A stretch of DNA of 64,000 nt from Endomychus coccineus (Eukaryota; Arthropoda; Insecta; Coleoptera; Endomychidae), in assembly GCA_958510875.1 (NCBI GenBank), contig OY294068.1:18952297-19016296 (forward strand), in the 5' to 3' direction. The notes beneath the pieces are model-generated. The model saw only the letters and a list, made by a program, of their open reading frames with translations. It did no database searches and had not been told where the DNA came from. Both the position numbers and the translations under genes were made by a program. Below are positions 1-12,429 of the stretch, piece by piece; position 1 is the stretch's first letter, and each line of letters begins with the position of its first letter.

Positions 1-44
1 ATGGAATTAGACTAAATATGTACAAATTAATATGCTGTGCTCAC

Positions 45-423
45 CTTTGGGTACCGAAACGTCTTAATCTTCGGATAGGTTGCTGCGGGGTTGCCACTCT
101 CATACCACGTGTATTTGTACTCCCCCACAGAGCTGTCATTAAAACTGAGGTACAGAAGATAAACACCATCTGGCGAAAACCACATTGTATGCGACGTTTT
201 CAAAATCTCGTTTTCATACAGCCAGTCCGGTATTCCATTATATATTTCATTAGGCTTCCCGGAGCTTGTTATCCTACAAACCAGGTTCTTTTCTACCTTC
301 GGCTTGTAGTAGATGTCGTTGTTGTAGATAAAAGCCAGCGCCGTGCCGTCCGGGGACCACGTCGCATATTGCAAATACGGTGCGCTTTTATCCAGTTCTT
401 TCGGGGATAATGGCTTTCTAATC
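45..423 (-). CDS. DPP4-family peptidase, beta-propeller exon (partial gene)
   Basis: This 379-nt exon encodes about 126 residues of the N-terminal beta-propeller (DPP4_N type) of a dipeptidyl-peptidase-IV-family protein, a type II membrane serine peptidase that removes X-Pro or X-Ala dipeptides. Recognisable segments in order are YLQYATWSPDG, AFIYNNDIYYKP, ITSSGKPNEIYNGIPDWLYE, WFSPDGVYLLYLSFND and YPKIKTFRYPK. On the minus strand a tttcag acceptor precedes base 423 and a gtgagc donor follows base 45. The exon begins with the last base of a codon and ends in phase 0. An N-glycosylation sequon (NDS) is present. The DWVYEEE motif of active family members reads DWLYENE here, so one of the two glutamates that hold the substrate amino terminus in DPP4 is Asn. 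Propeller remainder and hydrolase domain are outside the window. Family assignment is secure; whether it is an active DPP4 or a DPP10/omega-like form is not. Confidence 0.9.
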
Positions 424-1103
424 CTGAAACACGTTTCATTTGAAATCGGCAAGGAAGGGAGACAATGTTACATTTTCACAAAATTACATAAGATACTACA
501 TTCTTTCAATAGTGAAGACGTAATGCCGACGTTATGGTTTAGAGTGGTCAGATGATTTTGGCTGTTTCAGCTATAGATCAACCATTGCAATTTCGCACTA
601 GTTGAAGTAAGTCAGACGCATTGTAATGCTTCCAAGATGGACAAGTGTAAAGTTATAAATGCTATAATATTTACTGCATAATAGATAAACAACAATTGCT
701 ACATGTCACTCAAAAGCTAAATAAAGAGTATTCCGAAAACTTATTTTAGTCCGAATTCTAAGTCAAAATGAGTGCTTCAGAAAAATCTGCTTAGACAAAA
801 TATAATCCTTTAAGATGACATGAAAAAAGTCATTTGTACTCAAGAAAAATGGAAACCAGATTCACTTATCTCCAGAAGAAATTAATTTATTTTGTAATCA
901 TGATCAGTTAAATTAGTTATTAATGTAATGTTAAAGTACTGATGACCTTTCAACCAACAAATAGCCAACATCAGAGTAAACTAAATTAGGAATTAGAAAT
1001 TACACTCGTCTAACTTTTAATTTGAAATGTGTTCTGCTAAAGCCGATTTTTCATGATTATTTTTCTTCATATGTGTAGAATCTTCCTTCTTGCCGAGTAA
1101 GGT
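424..1103. other. Intronic, nothing recognised
   Basis: AT-rich sequence directly upstream (minus sense) of the DPP propeller exon. Apart from the splice acceptor at its edge I see no coding signal, RNA gene or clear repeat. A stretch near 940-1000 weakly resembles 62380-62430 (shared catcagagtaaact). Confidence 0.5.
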
Positions 1104-1164
1104 ATGTTTAACTCTGCCATAAAATTCATTCCTCAGTTCCCCCAAGACCAATTGTCATTACTTA

Positions 1165-1201
1165 CTCTCTCTTTCTCTCTCTCTCTCTCTCTTCTCTCTC
1201 T
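1165..1201. repeat. (CT)n microsatellite inside PLE remnant 1
   Basis: A nearly pure CT run with a few TT interruptions lies inside the RT-like reading frame of the PLE remnant, where it adds Leu-Ser repeats. It probably arose after the element died. Confidence 0.85.
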
Positions 1202-2602
1202 TGACATTATCAAACCTCTTGTAGGTAATTCCAACAGTGTTATCCTAAATTGCGTTCATTTCGTAGAAAAACTCCAAACCCTACAAGTTGACCCAAGCGA
1301 TTTGCTCGTCAGCTTCGGCGTCGAATCATTCTTTACCAATGCTCCTATTCTAGACACCCCCCTTTCATAATTTCTCACCTGTTACCTGCCAAAAAAATGC
1401 AATGGACTTACTTTCGTTAATTGATTTTTGTCTATCTTCCATACATTTTCTGAACAATGGCAAGTTTTAGATGCAGTCTTCGGGAGCTGCCATAGGTTCA
1501 CCACTTTCTCGGATCCATCTTTATGGAAACTTTTGAGGATGCTATTGACTCATCTCATCAAGCCGAAATGCTGGTTTAGATATTTGACGACACTTTTGCT
1601 ATTTGGCTGCATCGTCGCGAACATCTTGTCCACTTCCTCATTCATCTAAATTCATTACATCCCAATATCCGTTTCACCATTAAAGTTGAATCGAAAGGTT
1701 CACTCCCGTTTCTAGATATATCAGTTAGTAGGCAGACTGTCGGTACTTTGGGACATTCTGTGTATCGAAAACCCACTCACACCGTAGATACCTCAATGGC
1801 CTTTCCCACCTCCACCCGGCCCAACAGCAATCGTTCATAAAATCCTTGGTCTATAAAGATGTAAACTTATCCCAACCCCAATCCTTGAAATCAGAATCAA
1901 AACACCTTTCATCTATTTTACTATCAAATATTTCTTCCATTATAACATACGAAAAACCATAAAAAATAAACTTCGTCTAAAATTTCAGATCAAACTGAGC
2001 CACAAGCCCCCCACCTGCTAAATTCCCTGCTTATGTTTTATATATTGAAAACATAACAGATCGAGTTTCCAAAATCCTTAAGAAGCATAATATTTCTACC
2101 AGTTTTCCAACAATTCTAAAACTATCTCAGTTGTACAGACCTATCACAGATCTCGTCCCGCCTGCGCCTCTTCATTTATGAGGTGCATCCCCTGTTCTTG
2201 CGGTGAGTCTACATTGGTGAAACAGGTCGTACAGTAGCTACCTGTGTGGAAAAACATGGGCGCTGAATAAGAATTCATGTCGATCTGCACTTGCGGAACA
2301 CAAGTCTGGTACTAATCACCAAATCCTTTCCGAAAACACGAAAATTATAGCCCGAGCCACAAACTTTTATAAGCGAAAAATTCTTGAAGCAATAGGAATC
2401 CTAAAACATCGAAATAATCTGAACCGTCACTCAAGATATAACCTTTCCAACGCTCAGAAACCGATTCTCAAAAATTCCAGTTCGCACATGATCACACAAC
2501 GACAGGGTCAGGTACCAGAATGGAGTTAGCCATCGGAATAAAGACTATCTAGCGTGAAAGTTTGTTCCCACAATAAATACCGCTACAGAAACCAAGTCTG
2601 TC

Positions 2603-2650
2603 CTGAAGCTGCCAGTTGTAATGTTTGACGAAACATCGTGATATTGTCAC
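2603..2650 (+). ncRNA. Decayed hammerhead-like core in PLE remnant 1
   Basis: Ctgaag, a short arm, aatgttt and acgaaac correspond base for base to the better candidate at 7454-7499. The helix II arms read GCCA and TGAC here against GTCA and TGGC there, so each copy has lost a different pair. Likely inactive. Confidence 0.25.
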
Positions 2651-2700
2651 GCGGAATTCATCCGTAAGCCAAGAATTTTCAAATACAATATAGATTTCTA

Positions 2701-3687
2701 AATGAGGAAGCCGAAAGGCATCAAATGTTAATTTGGTTTTATTGAGATCTAAAATTAAAAAATGTTGATAAGCCCAAAAAAACCTCATCTCATATATACA
2801 TAGTTTTTTGGTATATGTCACAGACCTATGCAATCTTATTGGAGCTGACCTCACTTGTTGAAAATCGATTCTTGTAGGTGCCATGAGGATAATCATGATA
2901 CAACAGTTACGAATACTATATCACAAGTCCTTGGGGATATGGCTGTCCATTAACATGTTATTGTAGAATGTAGAAAATAAAACGCGGTTCTTAAATTCCT
3001 GTTTTCTTTCGATACACATTCCGACAGTTCTTGAAATAGGATTACTTTGTGATGTTGCATTCTATTTACTTAATTTGCCTAACGAGTCTTCTACCTGTGC
3101 TGTAAAATATGTCTTGTGAGCGGTGTCAATCCCTTCTACTTTCATCGAAATGATCGATTATAGACCAGTGAGCCAAATGGTATATTAATTTTTGGGTAGC
3201 GATTCCTTCTCGATATTTAAAAGCTATACTACTATATATTAACAGCTTCTGAACTTCCAGAATCAATGGAATATTTTCTAATGATTCCGTTACCTAAGAT
3301 TTTAAACTACCACATTCTGCAACTACGATCATATCGGTAGATCGTCTTGTCGTTCCCTTCTCGATGTTCAGAATTGATCGTGTAGGCACAGCGCGTGGTA
3401 ATGTACGTTTGACTATTCCATCAAGAATTACCGGTAGTTTTGGCGGTCAAGAAAAAAAGCGTGAAAATGACTGTAAATTTGAAAAGAAAATTTTTAAGTT
3501 TTTATTGCACTGTGGCACTCTGTTCAATAATTGAATTAAATTGATGCACGTATCAGTGAATACAATATGCATGTGGAAATGTTCTTTTGATATTGTCTTG
3601 GACACCTTTTGTCTTACCACTCATCACGGATGCCACATCGTAATTTTGAACTTAAAATAGTTTACGATTCATTTAGTGATGTTTTTG
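2701..3687. other. Intronic, nothing recognised
   Basis: AT-rich DNA between a PLE and a hAT remnant. Short open frames here have no family motifs. The 3400-3690 part may be the decayed 3' portion of the minus-strand hAT element, but I cannot align it. Confidence 0.4.
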
Positions 3688-4535
3688 CTAATACATCAGA
3701 ATTATGTCCACCCGGCTCAAAACAGACCAAAAGCGTTCTAAAATTTGTCGATTAAATACGCATCGAATAATAACAACCATTTGCTGATGATCAGAGGTTT
3801 CTGAAGTTTCATCGGGCTCCAAGGCAATGAAATTTGCAGATTCAATTTCTTTCCATATTTCCTGCTTGTAAATTTGCAACATTGTATCTAATTCTTTCTG
3901 AATATTTTTTGAGGCGTCTTTAAACTCTTCTGAACCCGAACCTTTCATATGTATTGAAGCACAGCGACTAATTCAGCTGCAAAGTTGATTAAGCTTACAT
4001 AAATGCCTGGATTTTCCGACGTCAATGTCTCATCATGGCCTCATAACGCCAATTCAAAGGGGCCGCAAAATTGTATACACATAATTAACCGGAGCAGAAT
4101 ATGACGCTTTTTTTCCACAACTTAGTTGTACTTAATCTTATGTCGCAAATAAACACTGTCTAACTATTCAGGTATGTCCACTTAGCCTAAAAAACTAAAA
4201 TACAGGCATGTGAGAAACGGAATTTTCGTGTTTCTTTGCCCTCTCTGCAATGTGTTTTAAATCATTCAACTCTTGTTTATTTCACGCTCTAACCTCTTTC
4301 TTAAAAATTAGGCACCTAAAACAGGATAGTTTATTTGTTACAGGACATCCGCACATCCACTCGTATTTTTCACAGATATTCTGGTTGAATACTGTATTGT
4401 AAGTTCGGGTTTTACTTGTGGAAGTGTAATTTATTTGAAGATCAGGAATAGGCCTTCCTTTCTTTTGAATTAAGAGTTTCTCCTCAAATGGAAGCGGGTT
4501 TTTTGAAAGATTTTACACACAACCAGCTTCCATTA
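3688..4535 (-). pseudogene. hAT-type transposase remnant (TTF zinc finger + DUF4371)
   Basis: Read on the minus strand from 4535 down, the pieces are EKLLIQKKGRPIPDLQI, then KTRTYNTVFNQNI, CEKYEWMCGCPVTNKLSCF and RCLIFKKE, then LNDLKHIAE and KHENS. This is the TTF-type zinc finger of ZMYM-like hAT transposases (W-x-C-G-x-x-x-x-N-x-L-x-C-x-x-C-L-x-F). Further on come GHDETLTSENPGIY, LINFAAELVAVLQ and EIWKEIESANFIALEPDETS, the DUF4371 segment that normally holds the catalytic DET. Stops and shifts between the pieces show it is dead. The C-terminal catalytic half and dimerisation domain are missing and no terminal inverted repeats were found. Confidence 0.75.
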
Positions 4536-6604
4536 TTGATAATACGTCTCTTCAGACTTCACGTCTCCGAATTGAATTCACACACTGTACACTATGAAGG
4601 CAAGACGTTTACTGGAGTTACGCTGCTTTGTGCCCCAAACCATTCAGCCGAATCATACTCGTAATAGGTACACTTCAGAACGTTCCCCGAAACATGGTTT
4701 TGAGCGTTAGCATTGCATGCGCCTTACGTGTGGAATAAAATAATACACTTAATTACATGCAAATTTCTTTCTGTGTTTATCTTTGTGGTTGAGTGGGCAC
4801 GTGAATGCCTTTTTGTACTAGCCGCCACTGCCTTGAAGATGGTTCAATTGAAATGCATTAGCGTTACTTCATCTAATCAAAAAGAAATGATACCTTCTGG
4901 TTCTGGTTTGATCTTTAAGAATACGATTTCAAGAAAATTGCTCATACAATTTCAAAACGAGTTCTGGGGAATCATGATTCAAAGATTTATGAATTACTGG
5001 ATCCATGAATTGAATAGAGCTCTACGAGAACACAAAGAACCTATTTGGAATTATAAATGATAGGAACATCATGAAGTTTATGCAAACCAAGCGCATAACA
5101 CAAGTTTTACGTCCTTTAGCTCTATGCATTGACTTTAAATAACCCGATTCATGTAGAGAGAACGAAATTCTCTTGGGATGAATAATTCTAAAACGAGTCC
5201 GGCGGATAGATGTTCGAAAGTCATAAACATATGGTCGTAAAGTGGCAGCATGTTTGAAATGTATAAATTTACAACTGAGATTGGAACTGAAAACTCATTC
5301 AAATACTCTTTATTTCAGAGAAAGGCAAAACTTAGTTCATGTCAGTATGTTTATCACTCTACCAAAAACCGTATATTATATTATGTTAATGTTAGTTAGA
5401 TATTTTGTTGGCTTGTACGCAGCGAATGTTCAGAATATCTTGAGCGAAACATTCTAATCCAGAGAGAAGTTCAATTTTTGTCTAAAGCATCTTGTTCTTC
5501 ATAGATTTGCTCCAATTGACTATTTTACGATAATTTAAGAAACCTAACCATTTCAAATTTGTATTTGACTCTTATGCGTTGAATGAAAAATCTTGTTTTT
5601 TGTTTCACCCTCTTGGAATATTCTGGTATTCGAAAAGATACCAAAGAAACCAAAAGAAACTAGTTTTAATTATTTCTCACTACAGGAAATTATTTAAAGT
5701 ACATAAGTAACAGTTATTTTCCCAAAATAAAGAACAAAACAAGAAAATTTGATATAACAACCATTAAGTACCAGATTAGAAAAATTTGCGAATGTATAGA
5801 TACTACATTGGGCAAACCAAGACACATAACATACCATTTATACTGAAACATCTGAATATATACAAATTATAATAATCCATCACCATTTATTTAACCTTAC
5901 CAGTGATTTTGCAGAGCAGGAGTCTCTTATCGTGCGCATATAAACTGGAAGTTTCGTTTTAGACGGAAAAATTCGTTTTCGCTTCGATGTGATTATACTT
6001 TATTATATCAGCGAGACCGATGACTGAGGCGTGATTTGTTAAAGCTCACAATGCGAATGAGTATCGAAACTGCATTCACAATAATTATTATTGTTCCGAT
6101 AAAGGGTAAGTAAAACGAAGAAAAGTTGTTATACTCATTACTATAGAATACGTTCACAGAAATACACATAGAAAATTCTCACATTGATCAAAATAAACAA
6201 CTATGTCAACCGGCAGACATTTTTAGGTCAACGTAATGTTAACATTTTTAATCACTTTATATTCATTGGTGGTATTCATTGGTTCAATACTAAAATGTGT
6301 TTCGCACGTTTCACTTGTTGCATACATTTCATGATAAATTTGCTAAAATACTCTGTTTATGACAGCAGATTACTCAATGACATTTAATACGTGCCTCTCC
6401 ATAGCAACCCTTGATATTGGGTATTTATGTCATTGCCCATTGAAGGATTTTTGCGGGAATTCGAATTGTACAATTTAAAAACGCACTTTTTTCCAAAGAC
6501 AAAATTCAGGACTTTTTTAAATTTACGGATTTTCTAGGAAAAAAATTCATAGTGTAGTTGGTATTTTATCTAGAATTGTGAAGGATACATCAAAAATATT
6601 TAAA
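4536..6604. other. Intronic, nothing recognised
   Basis: AT-rich. A 115-codon plus-strand open frame at 4713-5060 has no motif I recognise and no supporting splice or promoter context, so I treat it as chance. No RNA genes or strong repeats were seen. Confidence 0.4.
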
Positions 6605-7590
6605 TTTGAATTCATTACATCCCAATGTCCTTTTTACCATGGAAGTTGAATCGATAGATACCTCAATGGACTTTTTCACCACCACCCTGCCCAGAAGCCA
6701 TCTGTAATAAACTCTTTTGGTACACAGAGCTGTCAATTTATCCAAACCTCAATCCTTAAAGTCAGAAATAAAACATCTGTCTTATTATGAAATAATTTCT
6801 CCAATTATAACATTCAAAAAATCATAAAGAAATACACTCCGCCTAAAATTTAAAATCAACTTGAGTCACAAACCCCCCACCTCCTTTATCCACTGTGTAT
6901 CTTCCATATATTGGAAATATAACAAACCGAATTTCTAAAATCCTTGAGAAACATAATATTTCTACTGGGTTTTCCACACTCCCAAAACTATCTTAGTTTT
7001 ACAAACCTATCGAAGATCCCCGTCCATCTCCTCATTTAGAAGGTTTATAGCACTCCTGGTTCTTGAGATAAAGTCTACATTGGTCAAACATTTCGTACAG
7101 TAGCTACTCGTGTGAAAGAACATGAGCCCTGTACAAGGCTTCGTGAAACCAGTAGGTCTGCACTTCCCGAAGACAAGTTTGACACTTATCATCAAATCCG
7201 TTTCGAAAATACTAAATTCGTAGCCCGAGCCTCAAATTTCTTTCTTTTCTTTCAAAAATTCTTGAAGCATCCAAATAATTTAAACTGTTACTCAGGATTT
7301 TACCTTCTCAACATTTGGAAACCCATCCTCAAGTAAGGGTTAGATGCCAGAGCGAAGTTAACCACCGGAATGAAGGCAGTGAACTGTGTAACGTGGAGGT
7401 TTTTTCCCACAACAAACACCGCTACAAAAACCAGTTCAAGCCTCAAGCTTTCCCTGAAGATGTCACTCGTAATGTTTGGCGAAACGTTGGCATCAAGTCA
7501 TGCTACTGTGACGCGGAATCCATCCGGAAGCCAAGAATTTTCAAAATAGATTTTGTCTCCCGAACCTGTCAAATAGGTTCGAAGTGACAG
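6605..7590 (+). pseudogene. Penelope-like retroelement remnant 2 (3' half)
   Basis: A second 5'-truncated copy of the family seen at 1104-2700, in the same orientation. Shared blocks include the run beginning ttcattacatcccaatgtcc, the stretch before the GIY-YIG region (LSHKPPTS, SIYWKYNKP) and the tail ending CGGAATCCATCCGGAAGCCAAGAATTTTC. The RT catalytic core is absent. An open stretch at 7315-7587 covers the tail (ending WRNVGIKSCYCDAESIRKP) and shares its layout with the tail of copy 1. Many stops; non-functional. Confidence 0.7.
7454..7499 (+). ncRNA. Hammerhead-ribozyme-like motif in PLE remnant 2
   Basis: Box 1 is ctgaaga (7454-7460; consensus CUGAUGA, one mismatch). An extra T follows, then helix II GTCA (7462-7465) with TGGC (7477-7480), 4 bp with one G-U. 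Box 2 gaaac (7481-7485) starts helix III: A7484-T7498, C7485-G7497, one bulged G, T-A, T-A, G-C, tetraloop gcat. The would-be cleavage site is the GTC at 7497-7499. Hammerheads are known in Penelope-like elements, which supports the call. I could not find a convincing helix I, and the box 1 mismatch and extra base may abolish activity. Confidence 0.35.
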
Positions 7591-8277
7591 TCTCAAACAA
7601 TACATGCTTCATGTCATATTCAGAATACTCGCACACAAACATTTTATAGTGTAGCTAACATCGCCTCCGTCATACAAACCTCTGGATCTATATAGACTAA
7701 AGCCTGGTTTAGTAAAATGGGTTTATGAAGCTATATAACATAGCTAATCCAGTTATAATAATAACTAAATGAGAATCTCGGTATATTCCAAGTTAGACTA
7801 ACATTTTACGTTTTATTATGTCTGGATTTATTACTTCATTTCTAAAGAAGCGCTACCGGTAATGAGATCAAGGAAAGTTCCCGGAGTAACTTTCAAACTC
7901 TATTTCACTTCTCTTTACATCAAAACATACATTTTCTGACGTAACCTTCATCCACTGTGTGGGTGTACTTTGATTCTCACGAAAGAGTGTTTATTTCAGC
8001 TCATAAATGTCTTCTAGTTGTTAGCCAGATTCATTGTGACATTACATTTCTTCATTCTTAGTGCTCAATTTTCGCGACATTACGTAGCCGGTGTCAGTCT
8101 CTATACAATTGGGATATACCGTTGTTATTTAGTAACAATTTGGATCAATCTTGGATCTAAAACTACAATGTGAATTATTTCATCTTCACTGATATTCCTG
8201 GATTGCCGACACAGTGCCAGATCTCAATCAAAGATTGGAAGTCCCTGTCACCGACTATATTTAATTGCTAGGTACCT

Positions 8278-8297
8278 TTAGGTTAGGTTAGGTTAGG
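8278..8297 (+). repeat. Interstitial telomere-type repeat (TTAGG)4
   Basis: Four exact head-to-tail TTAGG units. TTAGG is the canonical insect telomere repeat. Short internal tracts can be scars of break repair by telomerase, or chance. Confidence 0.8.
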
Positions 8298-9129
8298 TCT
8301 AATGTTTCAAAAGTAAATACATTAATCATTCCCTCGTCAGACAATAAGTTATTGATCCTTTAATCGGGATATTCAACATGCATTTTGATGAAGTCCCGAA
8401 CTCAAAACAATCACAACAACAAGAATCAATTCATCCAATTATCATCATTATTTAGATAATTCATGCGTTTAATCCCCCATGCACCCCTTATACTTTCAGA
8501 GACATAATGGTGGATGAGCCGGACAGTACAAAATAGATTTAATCTGATGATAGTGGAGCAGCAATCAAATTATTAATTTATTTTACTTATTTTGCATTTG
8601 GAATTTGGATCTCATTGTTGGTTCTCTAATGCGCTTATAATTGATAATCCAATATAATATAACTAATTTTAATTAATTTTCATGAATATGATAAAAAAAA
8701 GACTACCCCTACTTTTGTTGGCAAAATAACTTCCGGTACTCCTATGGTTCGAATAAAAATGATTGTAGAAACAGAAAATAACAAGGATCTAGCGATATCC
8801 TCGAGACATCGATATGTTAGTTGCACGCATAGCAAGTGTAATAGTTTTGTATCGATCAGTTATCTTTAATAATATATAAAGAAGGAACATCAATCAATTG
8901 CAACAAACTTTCAAATAACTTACTCACCTAGTATTAAGAAAAGTATATGAACATTTAAAAACTAACCTTGCAGCTTGGAGTTTCGCAATGGGGAAACAAA
9001 ACGCATTGCCGGCGTCTTAACCTCATCGGTCACAACCGCCGATGCAGGTTGAACATTTAATTTGGTATATTAACAGTTAATCGTTACCGCTAAGAGCCAT
9101 CACATTTGTCATGCTCTCAGCTTATGATT

Positions 9130-9310
9130 TATAAAACGCTAATGAGATGTTGAATCATATTCTATGTTGCAGTGGAATTTTATCTAAATGTATTTCACAG
9201 CCCTATGTTTCGTACAGACACCTGCTGTCAGGTTGACTTTTATAATATAACCTTGTTTTATACAGAAACTTACTGTCACATGAACTATCAAAACGCACCA
9301 CAGACTCAAG
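9130..9310 (+). repeat. Dispersed repeat D, copy 1
   Basis: Shares blocks such as ACACCTGCTGTCAGGTTGACTT, tctatgtt and CTGTCACATG with 12430-12620 in the same orientation. Diverged and noncoding; likely an old non-autonomous element. Confidence 0.6.
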
Positions 9311-9419
9311 TAGTTTAGTCTTTTTGCACAGGATAAAGACATGAAATAGATCGTGACGTCACCTCGATGACGTCACTACAACCTTTAAATGAGAATTTCG
9401 GACAATTCTGCATATTAAA

Positions 9420-9720
9420 TATATACGTGCGATATATATTCATAACCAGAAAAACATGGTTATCTCATGGTTCAATAAAATACCATAATTACATCTGAAA
9501 AAATCAAGACGGATGACAGAAACACCACTCGAAACAAGGCTATTGCGTCTAAGCGCTCAAAAACAATACAGATCCTACTTTCACCACTTTAAAGCGATGA
9601 GAGAAATTTCAAATCTAAACGACCAATAAGAACCGTGCAATGGTTTCCACAGTGGGTTACACACTCTCACACACACATACATCATGACAAAAGTAGTCTA
9701 CATCGATTGAGATTTATAAT
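9420..9720 (+). repeat. Dispersed repeat E, copy 1
   Basis: Matches 48975-49180 in the same orientation: aaccagaaaaaca, GGTTCAATAAAATACCATAA, CACTTTAAAG and a final tagtctacatcgatt block. Noncoding, diverged. Confidence 0.6.
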
Positions 9721-12429
9721 TGCAATAAATATTCTACGAAGATGAATAGGAAATACGTGGTTGAAAGATTTATAACGGCATTAACGGTAAATATTCTTTA
9801 AATTTCCATTTATCGTGCTATAGCATGGTGAGTGATCTAAATTTATATCTTGTTGTACTATAATCTGAATTAACTTTGAAAATGGATCCTTCAACCTTAA
9901 ACAAGGATAGTATGACCAAGTCCAACCTTCTATATACTTGGTAACGTTTCACTCTCCTTAAATTCAAATTGTATACGGATTTGTGTGGATTTTATAGTTT
10001 TCCGCCACTGAGGGCATAGCCGGTGGACAGTACAAGGTAACCCCGACATTTGCGAGTGGTGAAAACATTGTAATAAATATTTCAGTATTATTTTTTGATA
10101 AAAGATTGAATAAAGAATACCTATTTTTATTCACAGATGGCAAATGTTCGTTCATTTATGATTTTGAACAGGCCACTTTGCTCAAACGCGTCAGTGACAA
10201 CAAATGACCACTTTAGTCTTGATCAAGTTCTAATTAGAATATTGTTTGTTACCTCTGTTAGTCTGATCAAATTCTAATGAATAAATTGCTTAAGCCAAAA
10301 TAAACAATTCTCATGACTTCTAAAATTCGTATGATAATTATATTAAACAATAACTTGTGTACCAGTAACAATAAAATAGCACTAATAACAATACATCTCA
10401 ATATCACATATCACATGAAATATAGTTATTAAAATTATGATAGTTTTTTTTGTAGATTATTTGTTATTTTATTATTATTTTTACTCAATGATTTATTAAA
10501 TAAAACAATTACAGCGATGTTTATAAATTTATGATTTATAATCATGTATTGTATTGATGGGTGTTAATTATAATTTTTATCCCTATCAGATTATTTTGTA
10601 AAATAGTTGCTTATAATAGAATCTGGTTTTACCATTCTTATATTCTAGATTTTTGTAATATTCTTAGCCTTGAGTGTTAAACCAGTGAACTATTTTCACG
10701 AGCAAAAACTGCCAACGCTCAGATATTTGACATACAATCTTATTAATGATCATATGAGACCATAAATTATTAAAAATGACTGTTAATGACCATAGGCTGG
10801 GTCACAGACTTTTGATGATAAATGACCTTACCTCACCTCCAGAAAAATTACTCTTATGTGTTTGCCATCTCTGTTTTTATTTGCTGAAATATTTCTTTAA
10901 TTCTCCCAACAATGTTTTCCCCGGTGAAGAAAATTATCATTACATTTCAACATTCACTAGTTTGAATAATATAAAATAAAATTTTTTAATAATAAATTTT
11001 TTCGGAATTATAGTATTCTTTGTAAATATAATTTATTTCTTGTATAAACAATTAATTGATATCAGAATTCAAATCATGTTATTATAATGGACTTTTGTTT
11101 TCTTATTTTTAAGAATTTAAAATTTAGGAGAAATTTTCTAAATTATAAATATTTTATTCGCTCTAGAATAGTGTATCTTCGTAATAATCATTATTTCTCT
11201 TGGTATGAGGTGAAGGCGTGGTGGTCCTCATATTTGGTATCTGACCTGGCGCTAGTTTTCGATTGAACACTACTTTTTGTTGTGAAAATAAAAATCTACC
11301 ACTCGATTATTGACAATATCAACTAGGTTACGCTCATATAACATATCGATATCAAATTCTAGGACTAAAAATTGCATAACGATTAAAAGATGTAATAATT
11401 CAAATGTCAGAAGCGCTCGCACTAATATAAACCTAGTTATCCACTTAACGTTCGGAATTAATTACCAGCGGTTATCACCTACCTGGTTAATATTTCGTAT
11501 ATATAGTACCTAGCTAAAGTTGTATATTTATCAACTCGTATAACATCACAAATCAGAAGCACGTATCGTAAATTGCTGGATATCTTGAACTGAGTTGCAT
11601 CATATTGTCTCTGAAAAATATATTTCATTCGATTGTACCTTCAATAAGTGTCAATCTTACAAATGTAGAATTCGTCATAATGATCCTTGTCGTCAAGTTT
11701 TCCGCATTATATATTGCAATTCCTCCCTGAGCATCGGTATATATGAATTCGGAATCTGCAACAAAGAAAACTGCGATTAGATGGAATTAGTAGTTCACGA
11801 TGTAGCAATTATTCAACTTCAAACGTTATTTGAATACAACGATTTGATAACTATTGTCGAGAAATTTACATTGTATCTCATTAAAAATATTACTGCATAG
11901 AAAACCGTCTAATCGCCCGTCAGACATTGATTGATTATATTACGGTTCATACGCCCTGAATTATATTCATCTCATTGAAAATAACATCAATATGATCATG
12001 CTTCAAATAAGTAAATATCAACATCAATCGATCACTATTTTCCCTCATTCCTGCTGGTCAACTGTATGATTGTAGGAACGACGTAATTTTCTACGCTAGT
12101 TCCACGTGTAAAATGATACTGTTTTCCAGGTGGGTCGTCTCAAAAGTATAGTGTACAACTCGTGCGGAAACTGGATATGTGTCATACTCGTGTGAGAAAA
12201 TGATAAACCATTCGCCAACGGTCTAAACTAGTTGAAACACCTATCGGTAATTTGTTACCACCAAAATCCTCTACCCCTTAGTTTCAGTAATTTGCATAAG
12301 GTTATGATGATACGAAACTGTTCTTCAATACTAACTTTTAAAAACTGAAATGCACCAGAGTTCGCTTATCGTTATAAAGTTATCAGTTTAGCGGAATACT
12401 AAAAATATATAGTAAACGATTTAGAAACA

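Larger units (their letters stand above)
1104..2700 (+). pseudogene. Penelope-like retroelement remnant 1 (RT + GIY-YIG)
   Basis: Frame-shifted pieces of a Penelope-like element. From 1200 the RT reads IIKPLVGN, then HFVEKLQTLQVDPSDLLVSF and ESFFTNAPI, a degraded form of the PLE segment normally reading SFDVTSLFTNVP. Around 1690-1790 come ESKGSLPFLDISVSRQ and GTLGHSVYRKPTHT, the classic PLE segment after the YVDD box. Around 2190-2300 comes a GIY-YIG-like stretch (VYIGETGRTVAT with a stop before it). The end resembles the end of the copy at 6605-7590, including CCAAGAATTTTCAAA. At least six frame breaks or stops make it non-functional. A CT microsatellite interrupts the RT near 1165-1201. PLEs encode an RT plus GIY-YIG endonuclease for self-copying in the nucleus. 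Confidence 0.75.

Noticed and set aside
4713..5060. 115-codon plus-strand open frame
   Set aside because: No motif, no conserved block, and open frames of this size occur by chance in a 64-kb window.
9964..10155. 63-codon minus frame tested as the missing DPP exon
   Set aside because: Residues do not align with the propeller start and no acceptor/donor pair of the right phase is present.
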